Below are positions 46,151 through 54,676 of a DNA stretch of 64,000 nucleotides, piece by piece. The stretch is taken from NCBI RefSeq assembly GCF_022668875.1, contig NZ_JAKGCR010000006.1, positions 124,001 to 188,000 on the forward strand, written 5' to 3'. The notes beneath the pieces were generated by a model. It saw only the letters and a program-made list of their open reading frames with translations. It was not told the DNA's origin and made no database searches. The stretch is from Domibacillus sp. PGB-M46. Lineage in GTDB: Bacteria; Bacillota; Bacilli; Bacillales; Domibacillaceae. A program made the position numbers and the translations under genes. Every line of letters begins with the position of its first letter. Positions within the stretch are counted from its first letter, which is position 1.

Positions 46151-46597
46151 GTGAATGAGAACTTAAAGCTTGAGAATCAGCTTTGTTTTGCGATCTATGC
46201 TTGTTCCCGTGAAATCACTCGGTTATACCGTCCTGTCCTTGAGCAATTTAACATCACGTACCCCCAGTATTTAACGTTACTCGTACTTTGGGAGCATAAC
46301 CGGCTCACAGTAAAGGAAATTGGAGAATTGCTTCATCTTGACAGCGGTACACTAACGCCCATGCTAAAGCGAATGGAAGCGATGGACTTAGTCAAGCGGG
46401 TAAGGTCAATGGATGATGAACGGAAGGTATGGATTGAGGTAACAGAGAAAGCAAATCAAATGAGGAAAGAAGCGGTCTGTGTATCGCAAATGTGTTCTCC
46501 TCATTACGGTATTACAGGAGAGCAGTATGTGGATTTACTGGCGCAAATGCAACAAATTTTAGGAAACCTGCAAAAAGAAACAAGGAATATAAAATAA
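46151..46597 (+). CDS. ohrR: MarR-family regulator, OhrR-like
   Basis: 148 residues. Winged helix (RLTVKEIGELLHLDSGTLTPMLKRMEAMDLVKRVRSMDDERKVWIEVT) and the OhrR hallmark N terminus ENQLCFAIYACSREITRLYRPVL. The peroxide-sensing cysteine sits near residue 12 and the two partner tyrosines follow (LYRP, TYPQYL). In Bacillus, OhrR represses the hydroperoxide reductase gene ohrA until oxidised. A second cysteine pair near 110-115 is unusual. GTG start, modest ribosome site. Followed in frame by a fragment that resembles Ohr. Confidence 0.85.
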   Translation: MNENLKLENQLCFAIYACSREITRLYRPVLEQFNITYPQYLTLLVLWEHNRLTVKEIGELLHLDSGTLTPMLKRMEAMDLVKRVRSMDDERKVWIEVTEKANQMRKEAVCVSQMCSPHYGITGEQYVDLLAQMQQILGNLQKETRNIK

Positions 46598-46702
46598 GCG
46601 AGATACACAACAAAGGCAGCAGAAACAGGCCGCAATGAACGGGCAGCTGCTGCTGTCAGCAAATTAGACCTGGATGTAAAAACACTCACGTACAAAATGT
46701 AA
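46598..46702 (+). pseudogene. Probable N-terminal remnant of an organic hydroperoxide reductase (ohr) gene
   Basis: Starting right after the regulator's TAA, in the same frame, 34 codons read ARYTTKAAETGRNERAAA and then SKLDLDVKTL before TAA. Ohr proteins begin with Y-T-x-K-A-x-A-T-G-G-R-x-G ... LDLDV-x-P in the same order. There is no start codon or ribosome site, and the catalytic Cys regions are missing. Reads as a decayed ohr remnant next to its former regulator. Similarity is by eye. Confidence 0.5.
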
Positions 46703-46743
46703 TTTCGAAAACATAACGATTTAATAGAAGGAGTTTTACAGCT

Positions 46744-47379
46744 ATGACTACACAGAAAACAAACGACTTTAATGAAATTGTAAAAGGACGCCGTTCCATT
46801 AAGAATTACGATCCAGCGGTGAAAATCAGCAAGCAGGAAATGGAAGAGATTCTAACACTCGCGACTACCGCACCTTCTTCCGTTAATATGCAGCCATGGA
46901 GATTTCTTGTGATCGAGAGTCCCGAAGCAAAAGCAAAGCTTGCTCCTCTGGCACGCTTTAATCAAAACCAGGTGGAAACTTCTGCTGCGGTAATTGCCGT
47001 ATTTGGTGATATCAACAACTTTGAAAAGTTTGAAGAAATTTATGGAAAAGCAGTAGAAGAAGGGCATATGCCGCTGGAAGTGAAAGAAGGCATTCACAAG
47101 TCATTTGCCGGTTACTTTGAAACCATTTCCCGTGCAGAGATGGAAGATGTCGTACTAGTGGACGGCGGCCTTGTATCCATGCAGCTCATGCTTGCTGCCC
47201 GCGCATATGGCTATGATACAAATCCAATCGGCGGTTATGAAAAAGACCAAATTGCCGAAGCATTTGGTTTAGACAAGGAACGTTACGTGCCGGTTATGCT
47301 GATCTCTATAGGGAAAGCTGCAGATACAGGGCACACATCTGTCCGTCTTCCAATCGACCGGGTGGCGCAATGGAAGTAA
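46744..47379 (+). CDS. Nitroreductase family protein (FMN)
   Basis: 211 residues. The FMN-binding start FNEIVKGRRSIKNYDPAVKIS, the APSSVNMQPWRFLVI motif, and a GGYEKDQIAEAFGL segment place it in the nitroreductase superfamily, closest in feel to YdgI/YodC types. Reduces nitro compounds or quinones with NAD(P)H. Ribosome site AGAAGGAG. It follows the OhrR-like regulator and may now be the regulated gene, in place of ohr. Confidence 0.9.
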   Translation: MTTQKTNDFNEIVKGRRSIKNYDPAVKISKQEMEEILTLATTAPSSVNMQPWRFLVIESPEAKAKLAPLARFNQNQVETSAAVIAVFGDINNFEKFEEIYGKAVEEGHMPLEVKEGIHKSFAGYFETISRAEMEDVVLVDGGLVSMQLMLAARAYGYDTNPIGGYEKDQIAEAFGLDKERYVPVMLISIGKAADTGHTSVRLPIDRVAQWK

Positions 47380-47396
47380 ACTGTACAAAATGCTTC

Positions 47397-47428
47397 ATGA
47401 AGAATGACCATCAGAAGTCATTCTTCAT
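47397..47428 (+). terminator. Hairpin after the nitroreductase gene
   Basis: Perfect 12-bp stem ATGAAGAATGAC / GTCATTCTTCAT, 17 nt after the stop, with only a weak T run. Confidence 0.7.
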
Positions 47429-47565
47429 GGTTCCTTAGAAAAGATGATTGAACAGGTGAGACCAGAATAATGGTTTTACCTGCTTTAAATGTAATAAAAA
47501 ACGTTACAGTTTGCTGCGATGAATAAGCGATTATATGTAAACTTAAGATTGGAGGATCAAGAAAA

Positions 47566-48276
47566 ATGGCAGCTTTAACATATGAAAACTGGGATGGCGT
47601 ACAGCTCGATTTTCCAATAGACAATTCTTTAAAAGGCAGCCGCGATGTATTAAAGTGGGCTTTTGAAGAATATGGAGAAGAGATTGTGTATGCGTGCAGC
47701 TTTGGCATAGAAGGCATTGTCTTAATCGACCTTATCTCAAAAGTAAATCCAAACGCGAAGATTGTGTTTCTTGATACAGACTTTCACTTTCAAGAAACGT
47801 ATGAATTAATTGAAAAAGTAAAGAAAAAGTATCCGACGCTTCGTATTGAAATGCAAAAACCGGAATTAACGCCAGAAGAGCAGGCTGCCCAGTACGGGGA
47901 GGAGCTCTGGAAAAGCCAGCCCGATCTTTGCTGCAGTATTCGCAAAGTAGAGCCTTTAAAGAAAGTATTGACGGGGCCAAAAGCCTGGATATCCGGCTTA
48001 AGAAGAGAACAATCTGAAACACGGCGCCATGTTGAATTTATCAACTTTGACAACAAATTTGAATCAATTAAAATTTGCCCGTTGATTCATTGGACAGAAG
48101 AAGATGTCTGGAATTATGTCAAGGCATTTGGACTTCCGTACAATACTCTTCACGACAAAGGCTACCCGAGTATTGGCTGCGAATATTGCACCATTGCGGT
48201 TGAGGCAGGGCAAAATGCACGTGCAGGCCGGTGGGCTTCCCTTGAGAAAACAGAATGCGGCCTCCATAAAGTATAA
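47566..48276 (+). CDS. cysH: Phosphoadenylyl/adenylyl-sulfate reductase
   Basis: 236 residues. PP-loop-like [24 protein letters not shown], and the CC and C-x2-C cysteine pairs ([21 protein letters not shown]) that hold a [4Fe-4S] cluster. It ends in the ECGLH catalytic cysteine motif. Reduces APS or PAPS to sulfite with thioredoxin. The cluster cysteines suggest APS can be used. Unusually alone: no sulfate permease, ATP sulfurylase or APS kinase genes adjoin. GGAGGA site. Own terminator. Confidence 0.95.
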   Translation: MAALTYENWDGVQLDFPIDNSLKGSRDVLKWAFEEYGEEIVYACSFGIEGIVLIDLISKVNPNAKIVFLDTDFHFQETYELIEKVKKKYPTLRIEMQKPELTPEEQAAQYGEELWKSQPDLCCSIRKVEPLKKVLTGPKAWISGLRREQSETRRHVEFINFDNKFESIKICPLIHWTEEDVWNYVKAFGLPYNTLHDKGYPSIGCEYCTIAVEAGQNARAGRWASLEKTECGLHKV

Positions 48277-48323
48277 TTCTCAAAAAGTGATTCGAAAGAA
48301 AAATGGTACTTTCACTAAAGTAA

Positions 48324-48359
48324 AAAAGCGATCTTCCAGTACAGGGAAGATCGCTTTTT
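48324..48359 (+). terminator. cysH terminator
   Basis: AAAAAGCGATCTTCC / GGGAAGATCGCTTTTT. Confidence 0.92.
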
Positions 48360-48606
48360 GGCTTATATGACCCCGATCACTAAGCCTGGCTGTTTCCAGT
48401 GTGATAAAGGGAAATGATCGATTTCTAGAACCTGCCCGATCTGTGCAGGCAATCGGTGAAGGAGGCAGATGACGGCATAAGGGCACAATTCTTTTTGCGT
48501 TGCATCAAAAGGCCGGGTCAGGGCTTGAATCGAAAAAGTTCTCTTGGTATGATGCGGAGGGTACAGAGAAATGAACGGTCCGCTAAGGATCAGTAGGAGG
48601 AAACAG

Positions 48607-49863
48607 GTGAGCAGCAGTGAACAACAATACCTTGACTTGAGCCGGGATATTTTAGCGAACGGCAACAGAAAAGAAGACCGGACCGGTACGGGAACGATTT
48701 CTGTATTTGGCCGGCAGATGCGGTTTAATTTAGCGGAAGGCTTTCCTCTATTAACGACGAAGCGGGTGTCTTTTAAACTGGTAGCCTCCGAAATGCTTTG
48801 GTTTTTAAAAGGGGACACCAATATCCGTTATTTGCTTCAGCACAACAATAATATTTGGAATGAATGGGCATTTAAACGCTGGGTGGAAAGCGCGGAATAC
48901 GAAGGGCCGGATATGACGGACTTCGGCCGGCGTGCTTTGGCTGATGAAGCATTTGCGGCGCAGTATGATGAGCAGATGGCGCTCTTTAAGCAGCGTGTAC
49001 TTGAAGACGCGGACTTTGCGGAAAAGTTTGGCGAACTTGGTGACGTATATGGACGCCAATGGCGCGCATGGAAAACCTCACAGGGCGAAACCATTGACCA
49101 AATCGGCGATGTGATCGAGATGATCAAAAAAACACCGGACTCCAGACGCTTGATTGTATCCGCCTGGAATCCAGAAGATGTGCCGTCGATGGCGCTGCCG
49201 CCATGCCATACGATGTTTCAATTTTACGTAGCGGATGGAAAACTTTCCTGCCAGCTTTACCAGCGTTAATTTTTGGGCGCCTTTACAGAGAAATCTGTAA
49301 TGAAAAACTCTGCTAAACAGGGAACCTCTTGAGAAAATCAAGACAATCCTGTGCTAAATTTTATTCCTTCCTTCTTAATAATAAATGTTTTTTGTAAGGA
49401 ATAAATAAATGCCAAACGACTATCCCGCAGGGGAGTAGAATCCAAGCGATAGGGGTTCGAAACGCAGAGGGTCTTACATAGACCGTGATATAGTCTCATC
49501 TGCATAGTGATATGCAGCAGTTCTTCGTGGAGAACGGGTTAAGGGTAGCGACCTTAGCTGAAGATTTTGTCAGGAGATGTTTTTTTAGGAATTCCATTTA
49601 ACATTGCCGGCTATTCGCTGCTGACGCATTTAATTGCGAATGAATGCGGCTTAGAGGCGGGCGAATTTGTCCATACAATCGGCGACGCGCACATTTACAC
49701 GAATCATATCGAGCAGGTAGAGATGCAGCTCTCACGCGAGCCAAAGGCACTGCCAACACTCGAAGTAACAAAAGGAAAATCATTGTTTGATATTGAGCTT
49801 GATGATCTTAAGCTGACGGGCTATGATCCCCATCCAGCCATTAAAGCTCCTGTTGCAGTTTAA
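48607..49863 (+). CDS. thyA: Thymidylate synthase, split by a group I intron
   Basis: Exon 1 is 48607-49266 and exon 2 is 49570-49863; joined, they give 317 residues. Exon 1 holds [24 protein letters not shown], the 50-residue insertion typical of the L. casei/Staphylococcus type ([18 protein letters not shown]), and the catalytic cysteine in [12 protein letters not shown]. It ends in QLYQR. Without splicing, translation stops at a TAA directly after this Arg. Exon 2 resumes with [18 protein letters not shown] and the [10 protein letters not shown] motif. Methylates dUMP to dTMP using methylene-THF. GTG start after TAGGAGGA. dfrA follows with one small gene between. Confidence 0.93.
49267..49569 (+). 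ncRNA. Group I self-splicing intron in thyA (subgroup IA-like, no ORF)
   Basis: 303 nt. 5' exon ends in U (CGT) and the intron ends in G, as required. By eye: P2 ACAGA-GAAA-TCTGT (near 49286); P3 CTCTGC (49308-49313) with GCAGAG (49464-49469); P4 ACAGG (49317-49321) with CCTGT (49348-49352). P5 has a TTGA-gaaaa-TCAA tip, and P6 pairs TTATTCCTT with AAGGAATAA. P7 GACTAT (49418-49423) pairs with ATAGTC (49490-49495), enclosing P3' and the P8 hairpin GGTC/GACC. An extra stem region lies between P7 5' and P3 3', as in subgroup IA. P9 CTGCAT/ATGCAG and two 3' hairpins follow. The GGGAACCTCTT and GTGCTAAATT blocks match the T4 td intron core. No homing endonuclease frame. Confidence 0.92.
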
Positions 49864-49889
49864 AAACCAGCCTTTGGCTGGTTTTTTGT
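49862..49889 (+). terminator. thyA terminator
   Basis: AACCAGCC-ttt-GGCTGGTT with T6, starting at the stop codon. Confidence 0.92.
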
Positions 49890-49970
49890 TTGTGCTCTTC
49901 TTTGTTTAAAGCGAATAGCGTCCGGGTGAGGAAAAGAAATCTGATCAAACTTTATCTGGAGAGGCTTTTT

Positions 49971-50180
49971 ATGAACCAAAAACTGCACACTTTAGGAGAA
50001 GGACGCAAGGTCATTAAAAAATCAGTAGAGGAATTCGCACCGGATCAAACTGTTTCTACTGTTGAATATGATGACGGAACAGGGGTGAAGATGACTGTAA
50101 CAGGCGGTGACATTGAAGTAGCGTGCAATAAAACGCTGGAAATTCAGTCGGATGGGCAAACAGCTAAAATGATTGATTAA
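49971..50180 (+). CDS. Small hypothetical protein between thyA and dfrA
   Basis: 69 residues. Ribosome site GGAGAGG well spaced before ATG. Acidic, beta-rich (EFAPDQTVSTVEYDDGTGVKMTVTGGDIEVACNKTLEIQ). I recognise no family. A longer frame starting at 49890 has no ribosome site and is not used. Confidence 0.6.
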   Translation: MNQKLHTLGEGRKVIKKSVEEFAPDQTVSTVEYDDGTGVKMTVTGGDIEVACNKTLEIQSDGQTAKMID

Positions 50181-50263
50181 CGCATCCGGGCGGGTGCTTT
50201 TTGCATGTGAGGGATGGAAATATGGTACGATGTGAACGAGGAACGAAAGAAAGGAAGAGAGCC

Positions 50264-50752
50264 ATGATTTCATTTATTTGGGCAGAGGCGAAAGGCGGCG
50301 TGATTGGCCGCGATAACGACCTGCCGTGGCGCCTGCCGGAGGATTTGCGCTTTTTTAAAAGAACGACGCTTGGGTACCCGATTGTTATGGGGAGAAAAAC
50401 ATTTGCGTCCTTTGGAAGCAAGCCGCTGCCAAAGCGGGAAAACATAATTTTAACGACAGAACGTGACTTTCATCAGGACGGTGTGACCGTTGTTCACTCA
50501 AAAGAAGAGGTGCTCCAAAGAGCGAAAAATGAGGATATTTTTGTGATTGGCGGTGCGAATGTGTTCAAGCAGTTTTTGCCGGAAGCAGACCGACTGTATG
50601 TCACGAAAATCGAGGCGGAATTTGAAGGAGACACGGTTATCGACTTTATTCCATGGGATGAATTTAAAGAAACCTCCCGCACAAAAGGCGAAAAAAACGA
50701 AGAAAATCCGTACGACTACTTTTTTTGTGTGTACGATCGAACGACAAGGTAA
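50264..50752 (+). CDS. dfrA: Dihydrofolate reductase
   Basis: 162 residues. Regenerates tetrahydrofolate from the dihydrofolate made by ThyA. Visible: GVIGRDNDLPWRLPEDLRFFKRTT (the catalytic acidic residue falls in LPED), VMGRKTFASFG, and VIGGANVFKQFLP. The ATG at 50264 follows AAAGGAAGAG. Its linkage to thyA is the usual thy-dfr pair of bacilli. Confidence 0.95.
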   Translation: MISFIWAEAKGGVIGRDNDLPWRLPEDLRFFKRTTLGYPIVMGRKTFASFGSKPLPKRENIILTTERDFHQDGVTVVHSKEEVLQRAKNEDIFVIGGANVFKQFLPEADRLYVTKIEAEFEGDTVIDFIPWDEFKETSRTKGEKNEENPYDYFFCVYDRTTR

Positions 50753-50771
50753 GCAGCCTTGTCGTTTTTTT
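50741..50771 (+). terminator. dfrA terminator
   Basis: ACGACAAGG / CCTTGTCGT with T7, overlapping the stop codon. Confidence 0.93.
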
Positions 50772-50809
50772 GGTTTATAGGTCATTTGTTGTACAGTAAA
50801 TTAAAAAAA

Positions 50810-50846
50810 TTCTTGCTTTTCTGTTATTATTCGAAGATAATAAACA
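50810..50846 (+). promoter_or_regulatory. Promoter with an inverted repeat over the -10, upstream of the ABC operon
   Basis: TTGCTT (about 50813-50818), 17 nt, GATAAT (50836-50841). The -10 lies in an inverted repeat with arms TTATTAT (50824-50830) and ATAATAA (50837-50843) around TCGAAG. A repressor of the operon may bind here. Which regulator cannot be told; no T-box or known riboswitch pattern was seen in the 120-nt leader. Confidence 0.45.
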
Positions 50847-50897
50847 GTAATTTCATACATAAAAGCGGTTACGCAAAAAAGAGGGGGCAGTTTACGG

Positions 50898-51890
50898 ATG
50901 AGTAAATGGAAATGGATGATGACAACAGGTGCGGCGGCCATGATGCTGGCAGCATGCGGCGGCGAGGAAGAAGCCAAAACCGAATCCGGCGGGTCATCAG
51001 AAGGAGATACATATAAGATTGGTGTGACACAGATTGTGGAACACCCATCACTCGATAATGCGTACAAAGGGTTTCAGGAAGGCTTGGAAGAAGAAGGCGT
51101 AACGGCTGAGTTTGACGAACAAATCGCGCAGGGCGACCAAAACAACAACCAGACGATTGCGCAGAACTTTGTAGCCGATGGAGTCGACTTGATTTTCGCT
51201 AACTCAACACCGAGCGCTACAGCGGCACTGAATGCAACAAAAGATATTCCGATCATTTTTACATCGGTGACCGATCCAGTAGCAGCAGGCCTTGTGAAGG
51301 ACGCGGAAGCACCGGGCGGCAATATCACAGGCACAGTTGACCTTCATCCGGATGCCATTGCTAATACGGTGAAATTTATGACAGAAGCGGTGGAAGGCAA
51401 AAATGTCGGCGTCATTTACAACGCGGGCGAGCAAAACTCTGTTGCGCAGGCAGAGCAGGTGGAATCCATTTTAAAAGAAAATGGATTGAAAATGGTACCG
51501 GTAACCGTTTCGGCTTCTTCTGAAGTAAAGCAGGCAGCAGAAAGCTTAGTCGGCAAAGTGGATGCGTTTTATATCTTTACAGACAACACGGTTGTTTCTG
51601 CGCTTGAATCTGTTATTCAAGTAGCGAACGATAAAGATATTCCGCTGTTTGTCGGAGAAAAAGATTCAGTTGTACGGGGCGGCTTTGCGGCATATGGATT
51701 CGATTATGAAGAAATCGGAAAAGAAGCCGGCAAAATGGCTGCACAAATTTTAAAAGGTGAAGCAAAAGCAGGTGATCTTCCTGTTTTGCCGCCGCAGGAT
51801 TTAAAGCTTGTAATCAATGAAAAAGCAGCAGCTGAAATGAATATCGAGATTAAAGAAGAGTGGAAACAGGATGCAGAGATTGTAAAATGA
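50898..51890 (+). CDS. ABC transporter substrate-binding lipoprotein (PF04392 type)
   Basis: 330 residues. Signal peptide with lipobox MMLAACGGEE, Cys near residue 20, then an acidic linker. The mature fold begins KIGVTQIVEHPSLDNAYKGFQEGLEEEG and continues FTSVTDPVAAGLVKD, PGGNITG, which is typical of the TrpX/YxeN-unlike BMP-type family (PF04392). These proteins bind aromatic amino acids or nucleoside-like ligands in characterised cases; ligand here unknown. First gene of an SBP-permease-ATPase operon. Confidence 0.88.
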   Translation: MSKWKWMMTTGAAAMMLAACGGEEEAKTESGGSSEGDTYKIGVTQIVEHPSLDNAYKGFQEGLEEEGVTAEFDEQIAQGDQNNNQTIAQNFVADGVDLIFANSTPSATAALNATKDIPIIFTSVTDPVAAGLVKDAEAPGGNITGTVDLHPDAIANTVKFMTEAVEGKNVGVIYNAGEQNSVAQAEQVESILKENGLKMVPVTVSASSEVKQAAESLVGKVDAFYIFTDNTVVSALESVIQVANDKDIPLFVGEKDSVVRGGFAAYGFDYEEIGKEAGKMAAQILKGEAKAGDLPVLPPQDLKLVINEKAAAEMNIEIKEEWKQDAEIVK

Positions 51891-51945
51891 GTGGAAAAGG
51901 CGCGCCTTCACCGGGCGCTTTTTCTTGTATATAGGGGGATTTTTT

Positions 51946-52863
51946 ATGATGACAGCCATGTTTGGCGCCATGGAATCGGGCGTCATTTATGCAATTATGG
52001 CACTTGGTGTTTACCTGTCATTCCGGGTGCTTGATTTTCCAGATTTAACGGTAGACGGAAGCTTTGTAACAGGCGGAGCCGTTGCCTCGATTATGATCGT
52101 AAATGGCAGCGATCCATTTACAGCGACAATTGCCGCGCTGTTTGCCGGTTTTCTGGCTGGATGTGCAACCGGAATTTTGCATACAAAAGGCGGCATTAAC
52201 CCGCTTTTATCCGGCATTTTGATGATGATTGCCTTGTATTCTATTAATCTGCGGATTATGGGCAAGCCGAATGTGCCGCTGTTAGCGGAAGAAACAGTGA
52301 TGACCAAAATAAATACCTGGTTTGCCTCTGAGTGGAGCGTTCTGTTGTTTATGCTTGTGTTAACGCTGATCATTAAATTTGTCACAGATCTATTCTTGAA
52401 AACAGAAGTAGGATTGAGTCTGCGCGCTGTCGGAGACAACGAAGGAATGGTGCGGAGCTTTTCGGCCAATACAGGCTGGATGAAAGTGCTCGGTCTGGGC
52501 CTTTCCAATGCGCTTGTGGCATTCTCAGGCGCTCTCGTTGCTCAGTACAACGGATTTAACGACGTTGGCATGGGGATTGGGATGATTGTCATTGGTCTTG
52601 CTTCCGTCATTATAGGTGAAGCGGTCATCGGGCATTCTTCTATTGCCCGGGCGACTTTAGCTGTTGTGGTCGGAGCGATTTTATACCGGATGATTGTGAC
52701 GCTGGCGCTCCGGATTGAATTTTTAGATACAGGTGATATGAAGCTGATTACAGCCGTTATTGTCATTATCGCGCTTGTTCTGCCAAAAATGCTCGACCGG
52801 CAAAAAGCGGCTGCACGAAAGAAAAAACGGCTTCAGCAGTTAGGAGGCAGCAGCCATGCTTGA
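51946..52863 (+). CDS. ABC transporter permease
   Basis: 305 residues, eight or more membrane segments, branched-chain-amino-acid/LivH-like fold: ALGVYLSFRVLDFPDLTVDGSF, LAGCATGILHTKGGINPLLSG, the cytosolic-loop segment EVGLSLRAVGDNEGMVRSF, and a C-terminal basic tail. Matches the permease of the TrpXYZ-type systems. Ribosome site AGGGGGA before ATG 51946. Overlaps the ATPase gene by 8 nt. Confidence 0.88.
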   Translation: MMTAMFGAMESGVIYAIMALGVYLSFRVLDFPDLTVDGSFVTGGAVASIMIVNGSDPFTATIAALFAGFLAGCATGILHTKGGINPLLSGILMMIALYSINLRIMGKPNVPLLAEETVMTKINTWFASEWSVLLFMLVLTLIIKFVTDLFLKTEVGLSLRAVGDNEGMVRSFSANTGWMKVLGLGLSNALVAFSGALVAQYNGFNDVGMGIGMIVIGLASVIIGEAVIGHSSIARATLAVVVGAILYRMIVTLALRIEFLDTGDMKLITAVIVIIALVLPKMLDRQKAAARKKKRLQQLGGSSHA

Positions 52864-53650
52864 AATGAATCAAATTTTTAAAGTGTTTTATGAAGGAACG
52901 CCTGATGAAAAAATCGCCTTGAACCGGGTAAACCTGTCGATGAAGCCGGGTGATTTTGTAACCGTGATCGGCTCGAATGGGGCAGGGAAATCGACGCTGA
53001 TGAACGTGATTTCCGGCAAGCTTACCCCGGATATGGGGACGGTTACGATTGACGGGACGAACATGACGTCGCTTGCCGAGCATAAGCGGGCATCCAAAAT
53101 TGGCCGCGTGTTCCAGGATCCCATGGCGGGTACAGCCCCGGCCATGACCATCGAAGAAAACCTGGCTCTTGCCTACAACCGGACGAAAACACGGACGCTC
53201 GCATTCGGTGTAACAAAAAAACGGCGTGATTTTTACCGGGAAAAGCTTGAAATGCTGCATCTGGGCCTGGAAAACCGGCTGCAGGCAAAAGTCGGTCTTC
53301 TTTCAGGCGGAGAGCGGCAGGCGCTTTCTCTTTTGATGGCGACATTCACGGATCCGAAAATTTTGCTTTTGGACGAGCATACGGCAGCGCTTGATCCGTC
53401 ACGGGCGGAGCTGATTACGAATTTAACGAAAGAAATCGTAGACAAGCTCGGTTTGACTACACTGATGGTCACCCATAACATGCAGCAGGCGCTTGATCTT
53501 GGCAACCGGCTGATCATGATGGACAAAGGGCAAATCATTTTTACGGCCAACGAAGCGGAAAAAAGAAGGCTGACCGTGGAAAAGCTGCTGGCAGAATTCC
53601 AAAAAATAAAAGGCGGCGGAGGCTTAAGCGACCGCTCGCTTCTGTCGTAA
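52856..53650 (+). CDS. ABC transporter ATP-binding protein
   Basis: 264 residues. Walker A GSNGAGKSTLMN, signature LLSGGERQALSLLMA (Leu-Leu-Ser-Gly-Gly), Walker B ILLLDEHTAALDP, and the switch His in LMVTHNMQQAL. Energises the permease encoded just upstream. The normally DEP residue of Walker B is DEH here. The start overlaps the permease end, so the operon is translationally coupled. Confidence 0.92.
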   Translation: MLEMNQIFKVFYEGTPDEKIALNRVNLSMKPGDFVTVIGSNGAGKSTLMNVISGKLTPDMGTVTIDGTNMTSLAEHKRASKIGRVFQDPMAGTAPAMTIEENLALAYNRTKTRTLAFGVTKKRRDFYREKLEMLHLGLENRLQAKVGLLSGGERQALSLLMATFTDPKILLLDEHTAALDPSRAELITNLTKEIVDKLGLTTLMVTHNMQQALDLGNRLIMMDKGQIIFTANEAEKRRLTVEKLLAEFQKIKGGGGLSDRSLLS

Positions 53651-53775
53651 AATGGGAAGAAGACGATGCGTCTTCTTCTTTTTTGTGAAAAGCGTTAAAA
53701 AGATGGGAAGAATGGATAAAGAAAAGTAAAATGAAGACAGCACCACGTTGAATGGCAGGAAAGAAGGGATTTAAA

Positions 53776-54633
53776 TTGGGCAGTATTAAAATTGTAACAG
53801 ACTCGGCACTGGATATGACGAGCGATGAACTCGGGAAGCTCGGCATTACGATGGTGCCGCTGACCGTCCTGATTGACGGAAAAACGTATTTGGATACAGT
53901 GGATATTTCAGCGGAAGCGTTTTTGGGTAAAATGGCCGCGGCCGCGGAACTTCCGAAAACCTCACAGCCGCCGGTCGGCCGGTTTTTGGATGTATATAAT
54001 AACCTCGGTGCAGACGGCAGCCAGATCATTTCTATTCATATGACCGGGGAAATGAGCGGAACGTATCAGGCGGCACGACAGGCTGCTGAAATGTCCTCAT
54101 CGGATGTAACGGTCGTTGATTCGCGCTACATCTCAAAAGCGCTTTCTTATCAGGTGCTAGAAGCGGCCCGGATGGCGTCTGCCGGCCGCAGCGTCGAAGA
54201 AATTATCGCACGACTTGATGAAATAAGGGCCGAAACAAAGCTGTATATTATGGTCGATACGCTTGAAAATTTGGTTAAAGGCGGCCGGATTGGCCGGGCA
54301 AAAGGCTTTATCGGCTCTCTTTTAAATATTAAGCCGATTGCAGACCTGGATATCGGGGCATTGTCTCCTGTTACGAAAGTAAGATCCCATACAAAAGCGC
54401 TGCGTTTTTTTGCAGAGCAGCTGGGTGAAGAACTGGAAGGGAAAAAACTTGTGCGTTTTTCCATTATGCATGCCGGCCGGAACAGTGCCGCTTTTTCAGA
54501 AAAGCTGAAAGAAGAAGTGGAACGGCTCACCGGTTTTCAGCATGTGGAGATTGGCATCACAGCCCCCATTATTTCTGCTCATGCCGGACCGGGCGCCGTC
54601 GGCATTATGTATCAGGCTAAAAAAGACGGATAA
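53776..54633 (+). CDS. DegV family fatty-acid-binding protein
   Basis: 285 residues from a TTG start after GAAGGGA, matching the family start MGSIKIVTDSALDM. Conserved VTDSALDMT, ISIHMTGEMSGTYQAARQAAE, VVDSRYISKALSYQ, NLVKGGRIGRAKGFIGSLLNIKPIADL and a final HAGPGAVGIMY. DegV/FakB proteins bind fatty acids and, with FakA, channel them to acyl phosphate; this paralogue may be a FakB-like or other DegV protein. An ATG at 53752 without a good ribosome site is less likely. Confidence 0.9.
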   Translation: MGSIKIVTDSALDMTSDELGKLGITMVPLTVLIDGKTYLDTVDISAEAFLGKMAAAAELPKTSQPPVGRFLDVYNNLGADGSQIISIHMTGEMSGTYQAARQAAEMSSSDVTVVDSRYISKALSYQVLEAARMASAGRSVEEIIARLDEIRAETKLYIMVDTLENLVKGGRIGRAKGFIGSLLNIKPIADLDIGALSPVTKVRSHTKALRFFAEQLGEELEGKKLVRFSIMHAGRNSAAFSEKLKEEVERLTGFQHVEIGITAPIISAHAGPGAVGIMYQAKKDG

Positions 54634-54676
54634 AAAAACAGGAACGGGCTTACCACAAGCCGTTCCTGTTTTTTTG
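54634..54676. terminator. Bidirectional terminator between degV-like and the receiver-like gene
   Basis: AACAGGAACGG(g)CTT / AAGCCGTTCCTGTT with T7 and A6; serves both convergent genes. Confidence 0.92.

Noticed and set aside
47380-47565. S-box or CymR control of cysH
   Set aside because: No S-box motif blocks could be found in the leader; only a hairpin belonging to the preceding gene was seen.
49318-49570. Possible homing endonuclease in the thyA intron
   Set aside because: No frame of meaningful length in the intron; it is only about 303 nt.
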